The position numbers and the translations under genes are program-made. A model generated the notes under the pieces. It did no database searches and was not told where the DNA came from. It saw nothing but the letters and a program-made list of their open reading frames with translations. A stretch of DNA of 21,753 bases, taken from the NCBI GenBank assembly GCA_013821025.1, contig JACDHN010000004.1, positions 1-21,753 on the forward strand, written 5' to 3'. Source of the DNA: Acidimicrobiia bacterium (GTDB lineage: Bacteria; Actinomycetota; Acidimicrobiia; Acidimicrobiales; Ilumatobacteraceae). Below are positions 6,648 to 13,922 of this stretch, piece after piece; the first letter of the stretch is position 1; the number at the start of each line of letters is the position of its first letter.

Positions 6648-7541
6648 TCACCCGCTGGGGTGACGCATCATCGCCTCGATGCGCGCGACCCGGGTTCGTG
6701 CAGGAGGGTGCGACGTCTCCAGCCGCGCCCGCCAGCTGACGGGCCGCCCTCCTCCGCCGAGCGAGATGACGCGCCTCAGGGCGCTGGCCAGCTCGCCGCC
6801 GTAGCCCATCCGCACGGCCCGCCGGTCGGCCTGGTACTCCGACGTGCGCCCGACCGTGTTGGCCAGAGCGTCCGACGTGGTCAGGCCGACGACGAACAAC
6901 CACGACACAACGTGCAACAAGGCGGCGACGAACGTGCCGAGGTTTCGCAGCACGACCGAACCCTGGGCGAAGGACTGGTTGGCGGCCGTGGCCACGTTCT
7001 GGAGGAACACGCCAACGCGCGCCAGCAGCACCACGGGAATCGACAGCCAATGACCGATGGTGAGCGCCACGGTGTGCAGGCCGAGGTGGTGACTCAGCTC
7101 GTGGGCGAGCACACCGGCCAGCTCGCGGCGCGAGAGCTCGTGGACCGCGAACGACGTGACCACGACGAGGTGCCCGCCGCAGGCGAAGGCGTTGAGGTCC
7201 TCTGACGGCAGAACCCGCAGGACGTATCGGTCGCGAGGAAGATTGTTGGCCAGGGCGATGGCGGTCCACAGCGGCCGGATGATCCCTTCCTCGGTGTTGT
7301 TGGGCGGCCTCGCCCCGAGCAGCGGCGGCAGGATCAGCAACTGCAGCGGTCGCCAGAAGAGAGCGAGCCCTGCGACGAGGTACCCGAGGGCGAACCACCA
7401 GAAGGCGATGTCGATGATCAGACGCAGTGGCAGCCAGACGAGCAACAGCGCCAACGCCGAGAACGGCAGGATGAACAGCACGGGCGCGACAGCGGTGAGT
7501 GCGGACGACTCCACTTGACGACGATGATGAGCGGGCCGCAC
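6648..7541 (-). CDS. M48 family membrane metalloprotease (HtpX-like)
   Basis: The protein has 297 residues from the GTG at 7541. Hydrophobic segments lie at about 12-35 and 38-60, then the peptidase domain with HELSHH (zinc ligands H147 and H151, catalytic E148). Two more hydrophobic stretches at about 164-180 and 205-220 are followed by SEYQADRRA (third ligand E235, D239) and the SHPPARTRVARIEAM ending typical of HtpX/M48B. Such enzymes cut damaged membrane proteins or act like the CAAX protease. The start is chosen because TATTCT lies 6 bases upstream; GTG at 7514 would also keep all helices. The gene is divergent from the PEBP gene (start 7603), and the 61 bases between must hold both promoters. 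Confidence 0.88.
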   Translation of the reverse strand: MRPAHHRRQVESSALTAVAPVLFILPFSALALLLVWLPLRLIIDIAFWWFALGYLVAGLALFWRPLQLLILPPLLGARPPNNTEEGIIRPLWTAIALANNLPRDRYVLRVLPSEDLNAFACGGHLVVVTSFAVHELSRRELAGVLAHELSHHLGLHTVALTIGHWLSIPVVLLARVGVFLQNVATAANQSFAQGSVVLRNLGTFVAALLHVVSWLFVVGLTTSDALANTVGRTSEYQADRRAVRMGYGGELASALRRVISLGGGGRPVSWRARLETSHPPARTRVARIEAMMRHPSG

Positions 7542-7547
7542 CTGGAC

Positions 7548-7553
7548 AGAATA
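7548..7553 (-). promoter_or_regulatory. Candidate -10 element of the M48 protease gene
   Basis: TATTCT on the minus strand, 6 bases before GTG 7541; the nearest to consensus of the candidates in the window. It decides the start of the protease. Confidence 0.4.
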
Positions 7554-7602
7554 CGGATCGGTGCGTGCGGCGCGGTGGTTCCGAGAGTGCGAAACTCTTC
7601 TC

Positions 7603-8061
7603 ATGGGATTGAACATCCAGGATCTGACCATCTCCAGCCCCGACTTCGGGGATTGCCAGCGGTTGGACGATCGATTCTCCTACGACGGCGGCAACGAGCA
7701 GCCGTCGTTCGACATCAGCGGCGTTCCCGACGGTGCCGTGGAGCTGGCGGTGATCTGCCACGATCCTGACGCCCCGCTGGCCGACGGCTTCACGCACTGG
7801 ACGCTGTACGGGATCGCCCCCGACGTCACCTCCGTGCCTGGCGACGGTTCGGTCGGCCGGGGCGGACCGAACGAGTTCGGCGGGGCGGGGTACGGAGGTC
7901 CCCAGCCACCGCCAGGACACGGCACGCACCACTACTACTTCTGGGTCTATGCCCTCGACCGCGCCGTAGACGGCACGCCGTCGCGCCGTGAGTTCATCGA
8001 CCAGTACGGCGACGCCATCATCGAGCAGAACCGGGTCATCGGCATCTTCTCGACCGGGTGA
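7603..8061 (+). CDS. PEBP family protein (YbhB/YbcL-like)
   Basis: The 152-residue protein is the normal length for bacterial PEBP/Raf kinase inhibitor-like proteins. The anion-binding pocket motifs are present: HDPDAP (53-58), HWTLYGI (65-71) and the GYGGPQPPPGHGTHHYYFW stretch (96-114) ending in VYALD. The bacterial members have no agreed biochemical role; they bind small anionic or phospho-ligands. There is no signal peptide, so it should be cytoplasmic. ATG 7603 is the sensible start: an in-frame GTG at 7561 would add a 14-residue segment not seen in the family. The upstream hexamer GAAACT, 6 bases away, only weakly resembles a -10. The stop codon overlaps the next gene's start as GTGA (8058-8061). 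Confidence 0.92.
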   Translation: MGLNIQDLTISSPDFGDCQRLDDRFSYDGGNEQPSFDISGVPDGAVELAVICHDPDAPLADGFTHWTLYGIAPDVTSVPGDGSVGRGGPNEFGGAGYGGPQPPPGHGTHHYYFWVYALDRAVDGTPSRREFIDQYGDAIIEQNRVIGIFSTG

Positions 8062-9212
8062 GCACTGCCCCGAGCGCCCGATCCGGATCGCTCCGGCGCG
8101 CCGCCGCCACCCTCGTAGTCGTCGGGGTGGCCGTGGCGGGCTGCACCGGCAACGACGGTGCGCAACGACCGCGCTCCGAACCCGAGGCGTCGACGGCGGC
8201 AGGAACGGCACCGGAGCCGGCACTGGCATCGGCAGGCACGGACGAGCCGACCGCCGCCTCGATGGTGGGTACATCGTCGGCTCGAACGGATCGCCCGGCC
8301 GTCGCCTCGAGTGGCTGCGGCACGTCGCCGGTGCGAGCGGTGCTCGATCAGCGTGAGGTCATCGACGTCGACGGCGTTGAGCGCTGGTTCCTGCTGAGCA
8401 CCCCGCCAGAGCACGACGGTCAGGCGCCCCTACCCCTTGTGCTCGACTTCCATGGGCTGAGCGAGGGAGCCGAGGTGCACGGCCTCACCAGCGAGATGCC
8501 GGCGTACGCGCAAGAGCACGGTTTCGTGGCCGTGTTGCCGCAAGGCTCCGGCGAGCCGGTGCGTTGGGCCGTCGAACCGGATGCCGAGAACAATCCCGAT
8601 CTGCGCTTCGTCACCAGGTTGCTCGATCGGTTGGAGCAGCGGCTGTGCATCGACACGTCCCGCGTGTACGCCACAGGCTTTTCCAACGGCGCCTTCCTGT
8701 CGTCGTCGATCGCCTGTGCCCTGCCGGATCGTTTCGCCGCCGTGGCGCCGATCGCCGGCGCCAACATCCTGTGCGACGGGTTCGAGCGGCCGATGCCGGT
8801 GTTCGCCGTCCATGGCACGGTCGATCCGATCCTGGTGTTCAACGGAGGCGCCAACCTCGAGAGTGTGCCGGGCGTCGACCTAACGGCGTCCTCAAGAAAG
8901 CCGCAAGAGTTGCCGCCAGCCGATCTCGAGGGCGCCGGTTACCCGGAGAACATGATGCGTTGGGCCCGATTCAATGGTTGCGCCCGAGTGCCCACCGAAA
9001 AGTCGGTGGCTGACGATCTTCTGATGCGCCGTTGGGACTGTCCAGATGGGGCCGACGTGGAGTTCGTCATCGTGCTGGGGGGCGGGCACTCCTGGCCGGG
9101 CAGCGAGTTCACCGAGTCGATCGAGAGCATCGTCGGGCCGACGACGATGAACCTCGACGCCACAGACGCCATGTGGCGGTTTTTCTCCCGATTCCAGCTG
9201 CCCGACGATTGA
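8058..9212 (+). CDS. Secreted lipoprotein esterase of the PHB depolymerase/feruloyl esterase (LpqC-like) group
   Basis: The 384-residue protein has an N-terminal signal of the lipoprotein type: RR, hydrophobic residues 15-28, lipobox VAGC with C29. A Thr/Ala/Pro-rich linker to about 85 follows. The alpha/beta hydrolase domain from about 95 has the oxyanion strand LVLDFHG (127-133), nucleophile elbow GFSNG (S209), acid D256 (HGTVDPI) and H344 (GGGHSWPG), the layout of the esterase_PHB family. It should be an exported, lipid-anchored esterase acting on polyesters or aromatic esters; the natural substrate is unknown. Several cysteines (C88, C197, C220, C239, C308, C328) could form disulfides outside the cell. 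It is coupled to the PEBP gene and lies two genes before lgt, whose product would lipidate C29. Confidence 0.9.
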   Translation: MSTAPSARSGSLRRAAATLVVVGVAVAGCTGNDGAQRPRSEPEASTAAGTAPEPALASAGTDEPTAASMVGTSSARTDRPAVASSGCGTSPVRAVLDQREVIDVDGVERWFLLSTPPEHDGQAPLPLVLDFHGLSEGAEVHGLTSEMPAYAQEHGFVAVLPQGSGEPVRWAVEPDAENNPDLRFVTRLLDRLEQRLCIDTSRVYATGFSNGAFLSSSIACALPDRFAAVAPIAGANILCDGFERPMPVFAVHGTVDPILVFNGGANLESVPGVDLTASSRKPQELPPADLEGAGYPENMMRWARFNGCARVPTEKSVADDLLMRRWDCPDGADVEFVIVLGGGHSWPGSEFTESIESIVGPTTMNLDATDAMWRFFSRFQLPDD

Positions 9213-9231
9213 GGCCGGTCGGCGCGCCCGC

Positions 9232-9237
9232 TAGACA
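9232..9237 (+). promoter_or_regulatory. Possible -10 element of the hydrolase-lgt pair
   Basis: TAGACA, 6 bases before ATG 9244, in the 31-base gap after the esterase gene. The spacing matches the other candidates but the last base does not fit TANNNT. It could be an internal promoter of the operon. Confidence 0.2.
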
Positions 9238-9243
9238 TCTGCC

Positions 9244-10029
9244 ATGAGCACCGACGATGCGCCACCGATCTTGGCCGGGGCCGAGCCGTTCTCCCATCAC
9301 GGGGACGGTGCCGCCGGGGTGCTCGTGCTGCATGGGTTCACCGGCAACCCGTCATCGATGCGAGGTTTGGCGATGGCGTTCGCCGAGGCCGGATACCACG
9401 TAGAGCTTCCGCTGCTGCCAGGTCACGGCACCACGATCGACGACATGTTGCGCACGACATGGGCGGATTGGACCGACGAGGTGGAGCAGGCCTACCAGCG
9501 GCTGGCCGAGCGGGCATCCGACATCGTGCTGGCCGGGCTCAGCATGGGAGGCAGCCTGGCGCTATGGCTGGCGATGTACCACCCCGAGATCAAGGGCCTC
9601 GTGTGCGTCAATCCGGCGACGGCTCCGGTGGGCGGCGACATCATGGAGATGGTCCGCGAGGCACAGGCCGGCGGCGCCGATGTGATGCCGGGCATCGGCA
9701 ACGACATCGCCGATCCCGACGAGCAGGAGCTGGCCTACGAGGGCACACCGTTGGCGCCGTTGTTGTCGTTCATGACCGACGGGCTGGAGCCGATGTCGAC
9801 GCGCTATGGCGAGTTGAGGATGCCGCTGCGGCTCTTCACATCGCGCCAGGACCACGTCGTCGAGCCGACCCAGAGCGTTCACCTAGCCGGAGCACACGGC
9901 GGTGAACTCGACCACACCTGGCTCGAGCGCAGCTATCACGTGGCCACTCAGGACTTCGAGAAGGATCACATTTTCGGCGAGGCGGTTGCCTTCGCCGACC
10001 GAGTCTGCGGTCGGCGAGCACGCCGATGA
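9244..10029 (+). CDS. Alpha/beta hydrolase, carboxylesterase/monoacylglycerol lipase type
   Basis: The protein has 261 residues and no signal peptide, so it should be a cytoplasmic serine hydrolase. The fold markers are VLVLHGFTGNP (26-36), the LPGHGTT turn (58-64), nucleophile elbow GLSMGGS (S100), acid D203 (SRQDHVV) and H232 (RSYHVAT). The pattern is that of Est30-like carboxylesterases and bacterial monoacylglycerol lipases. Natural substrate not predictable. The stop codon overlaps the lgt start as ATGA (10026-10029), so the two are likely translated together; a link to lipid turnover is plausible but not shown. Confidence 0.9.
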   Translation: MSTDDAPPILAGAEPFSHHGDGAAGVLVLHGFTGNPSSMRGLAMAFAEAGYHVELPLLPGHGTTIDDMLRTTWADWTDEVEQAYQRLAERASDIVLAGLSMGGSLALWLAMYHPEIKGLVCVNPATAPVGGDIMEMVREAQAGGADVMPGIGNDIADPDEQELAYEGTPLAPLLSFMTDGLEPMSTRYGELRMPLRLFTSRQDHVVEPTQSVHLAGAHGGELDHTWLERSYHVATQDFEKDHIFGEAVAFADRVCGRRARR

Positions 10030-11033
10030 GCCCAGCCAGCATTCCAAGTCCTGCCGACGGGACGATCAACATCGGGCCCGTCGAGCTGACGGCGTATGGG
10101 CTGTCGATCGCCGTCGGTGTGATCGTCGGTGTGTGGCTCGTCGGCCGCCGGTTCGAGGACAAAGGCATCGGCACCCGCGACGACATGAGCGCGATCGCCG
10201 TCGGCGCCGTGATCGCCGGCGTGGTGGGCGCCCGGCTCTACCACGTGGCGACAGACTGGGAGAAGTTCGAGAACAACCTCGGCGACATCCCCAAGATCTG
10301 GGAGGGCGGCCTCGGCATCCCCGGCGGGATGTTCCTCGGAACGCTCGTCGGCGTGTGGCTCGTGCGTCGGCGCGGCATCCCAGCCGGCATCGCCGCCAAC
10401 TGCGCAGCCCCTGGCATGGCCCTGGCCCAGTCCATCGGTCGGTGGGGCAACTACTTCAACCAGGAGCTCTACGGCAGGCCGACCGATCTGCCCTGGGCGC
10501 TCGAGATCGATCCGGAGAACTTTCCCTCCGACCAAGCCTTGGCGCCGGGCACCACGTTCCATCCGACGTTCCTGTACGAGTCGATGTGGACCTTGGCGTT
10601 GTGCGGCGTGCTGCTGCTCATCGACCGCCGGTTCCGCGTGCGACCATGGCAATTGCTGGCCATGTACGTGGCCGGCTACGGCGTCGGCCGTTTCTGGATC
10701 GAGGGTCTGCGCATCGACGAGGCGAAGGAGTTCGGCGGCCTGCGCCTCAACCAGTGGATGTCCGTGATCCTCGTCATCGGTGGGCTTGGCTACCTGCTGT
10801 GGTCGTCCCGCCGCCCCGATCCAGCCCCCGCGTCTGTCCTTGCCCCCGCCGCCCCCGCCGCCCCCGCCGCGCCCGCTGCCCCCGCAGACGGCGAGACGTC
10901 CGCTGACGACGACGAGCTCGATGTAGCCCAGGTCGACGGCGGTGATGAATCGTCCGATGACGAGCTCGCTGCCAGCGACGAGACTCCGCCAGGCGGCCTG
11001 GACCCGGAGATAGAGGACTCCGAGAGGCGCTGA
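10026..11033 (+). CDS. lgt: Prolipoprotein diacylglyceryl transferase Lgt
   Basis: Lgt is a membrane enzyme that moves diacylglycerol from phosphatidylglycerol to the lipobox cysteine of prolipoproteins. The Lgt signature GRWGNYFNQELYG (138-150) carries R139, N142, N145 and E147; FHPTFLYES (178-186) and GRFWIEGLR with R222 and E226 are also present, matching catalytic R143, E151 and R239 of the E. coli enzyme. Seven or so hydrophobic segments are visible. The loop that reads HGG in E. coli (around H103) is GIPGG here; actinobacterial enzymes also vary there. After about residue 262 the protein has an extra tail: five APA repeats (273-287) and an acidic stretch rich in D, E and S to residue 335. 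At 335 residues it is longer than the roughly 290 of E. coli. Lgt substrates in this window include the esterase at 8058 and the small lipoprotein at 20131. Confidence 0.96.
   Translation: MSPASIPSPADGTINIGPVELTAYGLSIAVGVIVGVWLVGRRFEDKGIGTRDDMSAIAVGAVIAGVVGARLYHVATDWEKFENNLGDIPKIWEGGLGIPGGMFLGTLVGVWLVRRRGIPAGIAANCAAPGMALAQSIGRWGNYFNQELYGRPTDLPWALEIDPENFPSDQALAPGTTFHPTFLYESMWTLALCGVLLLIDRRFRVRPWQLLAMYVAGYGVGRFWIEGLRIDEAKEFGGLRLNQWMSVILVIGGLGYLLWSSRRPDPAPASVLAPAAPAAPAAPAAPADGETSADDDELDVAQVDGGDESSDDELAASDETPPGGLDPEIEDSERR
10842..10886 (+). repeat. Five tandem 9-bp repeats coding Ala-Pro-Ala in lgt
   Basis: Units GCCCCCGCC three times, then GCGCCCGCT and GCCCCCGCA, each one APA triplet (residues 273-287 of Lgt). 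The first three are identical, so slippage could change the copy number without breaking the frame. It forms a flexible spacer between the last membrane helix and the acidic tail. Confidence 0.9.
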
Positions 11034-11045
11034 GCTAACTGGTCG

Positions 11046-12128
11046 TCAGGCGATGAGGCGAGCGCCGGTCGTCTCGTCGAAGAGGTGCAGGCTCTCGACC
11101 TTGGGGACGAGGCTGATCTTGTCGCCTTTGTCGATCGTCGTCATGCCCTCGGCTCTCGTGACGACCGGCGTCTGGCGCTCGGTGATGGCGTAGACGAACG
11201 CCTCGGTGCCGAGCTCTTCGACGACCTCGACGGTCGCCTCGAGCGACGACGCCGATCCGTCGCCAGATCCCACTTCCCAGCCGTCGGGGCGGACGCCGAT
11301 GCGCACCTGATCGGCGGACAGCTCGCGGCGCTGGGACGGCGTGAGCGGTACCGTCAGGTCCTCGAACGTGGCGCCCTGCTCGTTGACCGTGGCCGGGAAC
11401 AGGTTCATGGCAGGTGAGCCGATGAACCCGGCGACGAACAGGTTGACCGGCCGGGCGAACAGCTCGCGGGGCGTATCGCACTGCTGCAGGATCCCTTTGT
11501 CGAGTACGGCCACGCGGTCTCCCATGGTCATCGCCTCCACCTGGTCGTGGGTGACGTAGACGGTGGTGACCCCGAGGCGTCGCTGCAGCGCAGCGATCTG
11601 CGTGCGCGTTTGCACGCGAAGCTTGGCGTCGAGGTTCGACAACGGCTCGTCCATCAGGAAGGCCAATGGCTGTCGGACGATCGCCCGGCCCATGGCGACG
11701 CGCTGGCGCTGACCGCCCGAGAGCTTGGCCGGCTTGCGGTCGAGGTAGTCCTCGAGGCCCAGCAGACTGGCTGCCTCGTGGACGCGCTTGGCGCGCTCCT
11801 GCTTGGGCACGCGCTTGATCCGCAGATGGAAGCCGATGTTGTCTGCGACCGTCATGTGCGGGTACAGCGCGTACGACTGGAACACCATGGCGATGTCGCG
11901 ATCCTTGGCCGGCACGTTCGTGACGTCACGCTCGCCGATGAACACCGAACCGCCGTCGACGGGCTCGAGGCCGGCGAGCATCCGCAGCGTCGTCGACTTT
12001 CCGCAGCCGGACGGTCCGACGAGCACGAGGAACTCGCCATCGGCAATGTCGAGATCGAGCGAGTCGACCGCAGGAGCGTCGGTATCGGGGTAGATCCTCG
12101 AGGCGTCGGCGAACGACACGGTGGCCAT
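11046..12128 (-). CDS. ABC transporter ATP-binding protein, MalK/UgpC/MsmK type
   Basis: The 360-residue ATPase has all nucleotide-binding motifs: Walker A GPSGCGKST (38-46), Q-loop Q84 (VFQSYALYPHMTV), signature LSGGQRQRVAMGRA (136-149), Walker B FLMDEP (157-162) with the D-loop SNLDAKLR, and H-loop H194. A C-terminal regulatory TOBE-type domain follows from about 235 (GFIGSPAMNLF, VRIGVRPDGWEV). This type powers uptake of sugars, polyols or glycerol phosphate and often serves several transporters. No permease or binding protein is in the window, which fits a shared ATPase. The start is ATG 12128: TACCAT lies 8 bases upstream and conserved sequence begins at ATVSFADASRIYP. Its gene ends 12 bases from lgt, convergent. 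Confidence 0.93.
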   Translation of the reverse strand: MATVSFADASRIYPDTDAPAVDSLDLDIADGEFLVLVGPSGCGKSTTLRMLAGLEPVDGGSVFIGERDVTNVPAKDRDIAMVFQSYALYPHMTVADNIGFHLRIKRVPKQERAKRVHEAASLLGLEDYLDRKPAKLSGGQRQRVAMGRAIVRQPLAFLMDEPLSNLDAKLRVQTRTQIAALQRRLGVTTVYVTHDQVEAMTMGDRVAVLDKGILQQCDTPRELFARPVNLFVAGFIGSPAMNLFPATVNEQGATFEDLTVPLTPSQRRELSADQVRIGVRPDGWEVGSGDGSASSLEATVEVVEELGTEAFVYAITERQTPVVTRAEGMTTIDKGDKISLVPKVESLHLFDETTGARLIA

Positions 12129-12136
12129 GGCGGCCG

Positions 12137-12142
12137 ATGGTA
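12137..12142 (-). promoter_or_regulatory. Candidate -10 element of the ABC ATPase gene
   Basis: TACCAT on the minus strand, 8 bases before ATG 12128, in the 55-base divergent region shared with gatC. Confidence 0.35.
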
Positions 12143-12169
12143 GCCCGAGGTCGTCGTACCCTTCCCGCC

Positions 12170-12175
12170 TAGGCT
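12170..12175 (+). promoter_or_regulatory. Candidate -10 element of the gatCAB operon
   Basis: TAGGCT, 8 bases before the GTG of gatC at 12184, without a ribosome binding site. Fits a leaderless gatCAB transcript. Confidence 0.35.
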
Positions 12176-12183
12176 GAAACACT

Positions 12184-12501
12184 GTGTCAGAGCCTGTTGC
12201 AGCCGATCCGCTGTCGGCCGACGTCATCGCCAAGGTGGCGAAGTTGGCCCGTCTGGAGCTCACCGCTCAGGAGGCGGACCGCTTCGCGCGTCAGCTCGGC
12301 GACATGCTGTCGCACTTCGCCGACATCGATGCGCTGGTGCTCGACGACGTCCGTCCGATGAGCCAGCCGTACGCGTTGCGCAACGTCCTGCGCGACGACA
12401 CGGTCGACCCCGGCCTCGACCGCGACGAGGTGCTGGCAGCGGCGCCGGCCACCGAGGACCACCGGTTCCGAGTACCGCCTATCCGGGGCGTGGCGCCATG
12501 A
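12184..12501 (+). CDS. gatC: Asp/Glu-tRNA amidotransferase subunit C
   Basis: This 105-residue protein begins the gatCAB operon. The GatC pattern is clear: VAKLARLELTAQEADRFARQ near the N-terminus and VRPMSQP, LRDDTV and RFRVPPI further on. GatC is a small clamp that holds GatA and GatB together and stabilises GatA; it has no active site. The complex turns Glu-tRNA(Gln), and in some bacteria Asp-tRNA(Asn), into the amidated forms. The start is GTG 12184, judged from length and the hexamer upstream. ATGA overlap with gatA at 12498-12501. Confidence 0.95.
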   Translation: MSEPVAADPLSADVIAKVAKLARLELTAQEADRFARQLGDMLSHFADIDALVLDDVRPMSQPYALRNVLRDDTVDPGLDRDEVLAAAPATEDHRFRVPPIRGVAP

Positions 12502-13922
12502 GCGGTCCGGCCTCAGACATCGCCATGGGTGTGCGCGACGGCAGCCGTTCAGCGGTGACGGTGTTGGAGGACTACCTGGCCCGCATCGATGCCCGCGAAC
12601 CGCGGATCCACGCCTTCAACGTGGTGCTGGCCGACGAGGCCCGGCACCGGGCGGCGGACATCGATGCGCTCGTCGCCAACGGCGCCGATCCGGGACCGCT
12701 CGCCGGCGTACCCGTGGCACTGAAGGACAACATGTGCACGCGTGGCGTCCCTACCACGTGCTCGTCGAAGATCCTCGAGGGATGGCGCCCGCCGTACGAC
12801 GCCACCGTCGTGCGCCGTCTTTCCGAGGCCGGCGCCGTGGTCGTCGGCAAGACGAACCTCGATGAGTTCGCAATGGGTTCCAGCACGGAGAACTCGGCGT
12901 TCGGTCCCACCCGCAACCCGCACGACCCGACTCGCGTGCCGGGCGGTTCCAGTGGTGGCAGCGCGGCAGCGGTCGCGGCCGGGTTCGTGGCCGTGAGTCT
13001 TGGCAGCGACACCGGCGGGTCCATCCGCCAACCGGCGGCACTGTGCGGAGTGGTGGGCGTGAAGCCGTCGTACGGAGCCGTGAGCCGGTACGGGCTCGTG
13101 GCGTTCGCCAGCAGCCTCGACCAGATCGGCCCATTCGCCAACACCGTGGCCGACGCCGCACTCGTCTTGCAGGTCATCGCCGGGCACGACCCTGCGGACT
13201 CGACATCGATCCCACAGCCGGCCGCGGACCTCAGCGACGTGCTCACCGAGGGTGTGGAAGGTGTGCGCGTCGGACGGATCGTCGACCTGCCGTCTGGCGC
13301 CGATCCCGACGTCGATGAACGGCTGGAGGCGGCGCTCGAGACCCTGCAGACGGCCGGCGCCAAGATCGTCGACGTCGAGGTGCCGGCTTTCACGTACGGG
13401 CTCACCGCCTATTACCTGATCGCGCCGGCCGAGGCGTCGAGCAACCTGGCTCGCTACGACGGCGTGCGCTACGGACTGCGCGTCGACGCCACCGAGACGA
13501 ACGCCATGTATGCGGCGACGAGGGCCGAGGGCTTCGGCGACGAGGTCAAGCGGCGCATCATGCTCGGCACGTACGCCCTGTCGGCGGGCTACTACGACGC
13601 TTACTACGGCAAGGCGCTGAAGGTCCGCCGCCTGATCGCCGACGACTTCGAACGCGCCTACCAGCATGCCGATGTGCTGTTGACGCCCACGTCGCCGACG
13701 GTTGCGTTCCCGATCGGTGAGCGCACCGACAACCCCTTCGCCATGTACCTGTGCGACACGTACACGATCCCCACGAACCTGGCCGGCCATCCTGCCGTCA
13801 GCGTGCCGTTCGGCACCGGTGCCGGCCGGCTACCCGTGGGCGTGCAGGTCTTGGCACCGATGCTGGCCGAGCCGATGATGTTCCGGGTGGCCGCCGAGTT
13901 GGAGCGGGCGGTGACGTCGTGA
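12498..13922 (+). CDS. gatA: Asp/Glu-tRNA amidotransferase subunit A (amidase)
   Basis: The 474-residue protein is of normal length for GatA. It is the glutaminase of the complex: it frees ammonia from glutamine and channels it to GatB. The amidase signature catalytic triad is intact: K76 (VALKDN), S151 (PGGSSGGS) and nucleophile S175 (DTGGSIRQPA), with the same spacing as K79/S154/S178 of the S. aureus enzyme. Other family stretches are PTTCSSKILEG, GKTNLDEFAMGSSTENS and KPSYGAVSRYGLVAFASSLDQIGP. It is joined to gatC by ATGA and to gatB by GTGA overlap, so the three subunits are made together in fixed ratio. Confidence 0.98.
   Translation: MSGPASDIAMGVRDGSRSAVTVLEDYLARIDAREPRIHAFNVVLADEARHRAADIDALVANGADPGPLAGVPVALKDNMCTRGVPTTCSSKILEGWRPPYDATVVRRLSEAGAVVVGKTNLDEFAMGSSTENSAFGPTRNPHDPTRVPGGSSGGSAAAVAAGFVAVSLGSDTGGSIRQPAALCGVVGVKPSYGAVSRYGLVAFASSLDQIGPFANTVADAALVLQVIAGHDPADSTSIPQPAADLSDVLTEGVEGVRVGRIVDLPSGADPDVDERLEAALETLQTAGAKIVDVEVPAFTYGLTAYYLIAPAEASSNLARYDGVRYGLRVDATETNAMYAATRAEGFGDEVKRRIMLGTYALSAGYYDAYYGKALKVRRLIADDFERAYQHADVLLTPTSPTVAFPIGERTDNPFAMYLCDTYTIPTNLAGHPAVSVPFGTGAGRLPVGVQVLAPMLAEPMMFRVAAELERAVTS

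Noticed and set aside
6442..8274. A 610-codon minus-strand open frame
   Set aside because: It runs antisense or out of frame across the thioesterase, M48 and PEBP genes, all of which have clear family motifs.
12549..13790. A 413-codon minus-strand frame opposite gatA
   Set aside because: It is antisense to gatA, which has its full catalytic triad; long antisense frames are common at this GC content.
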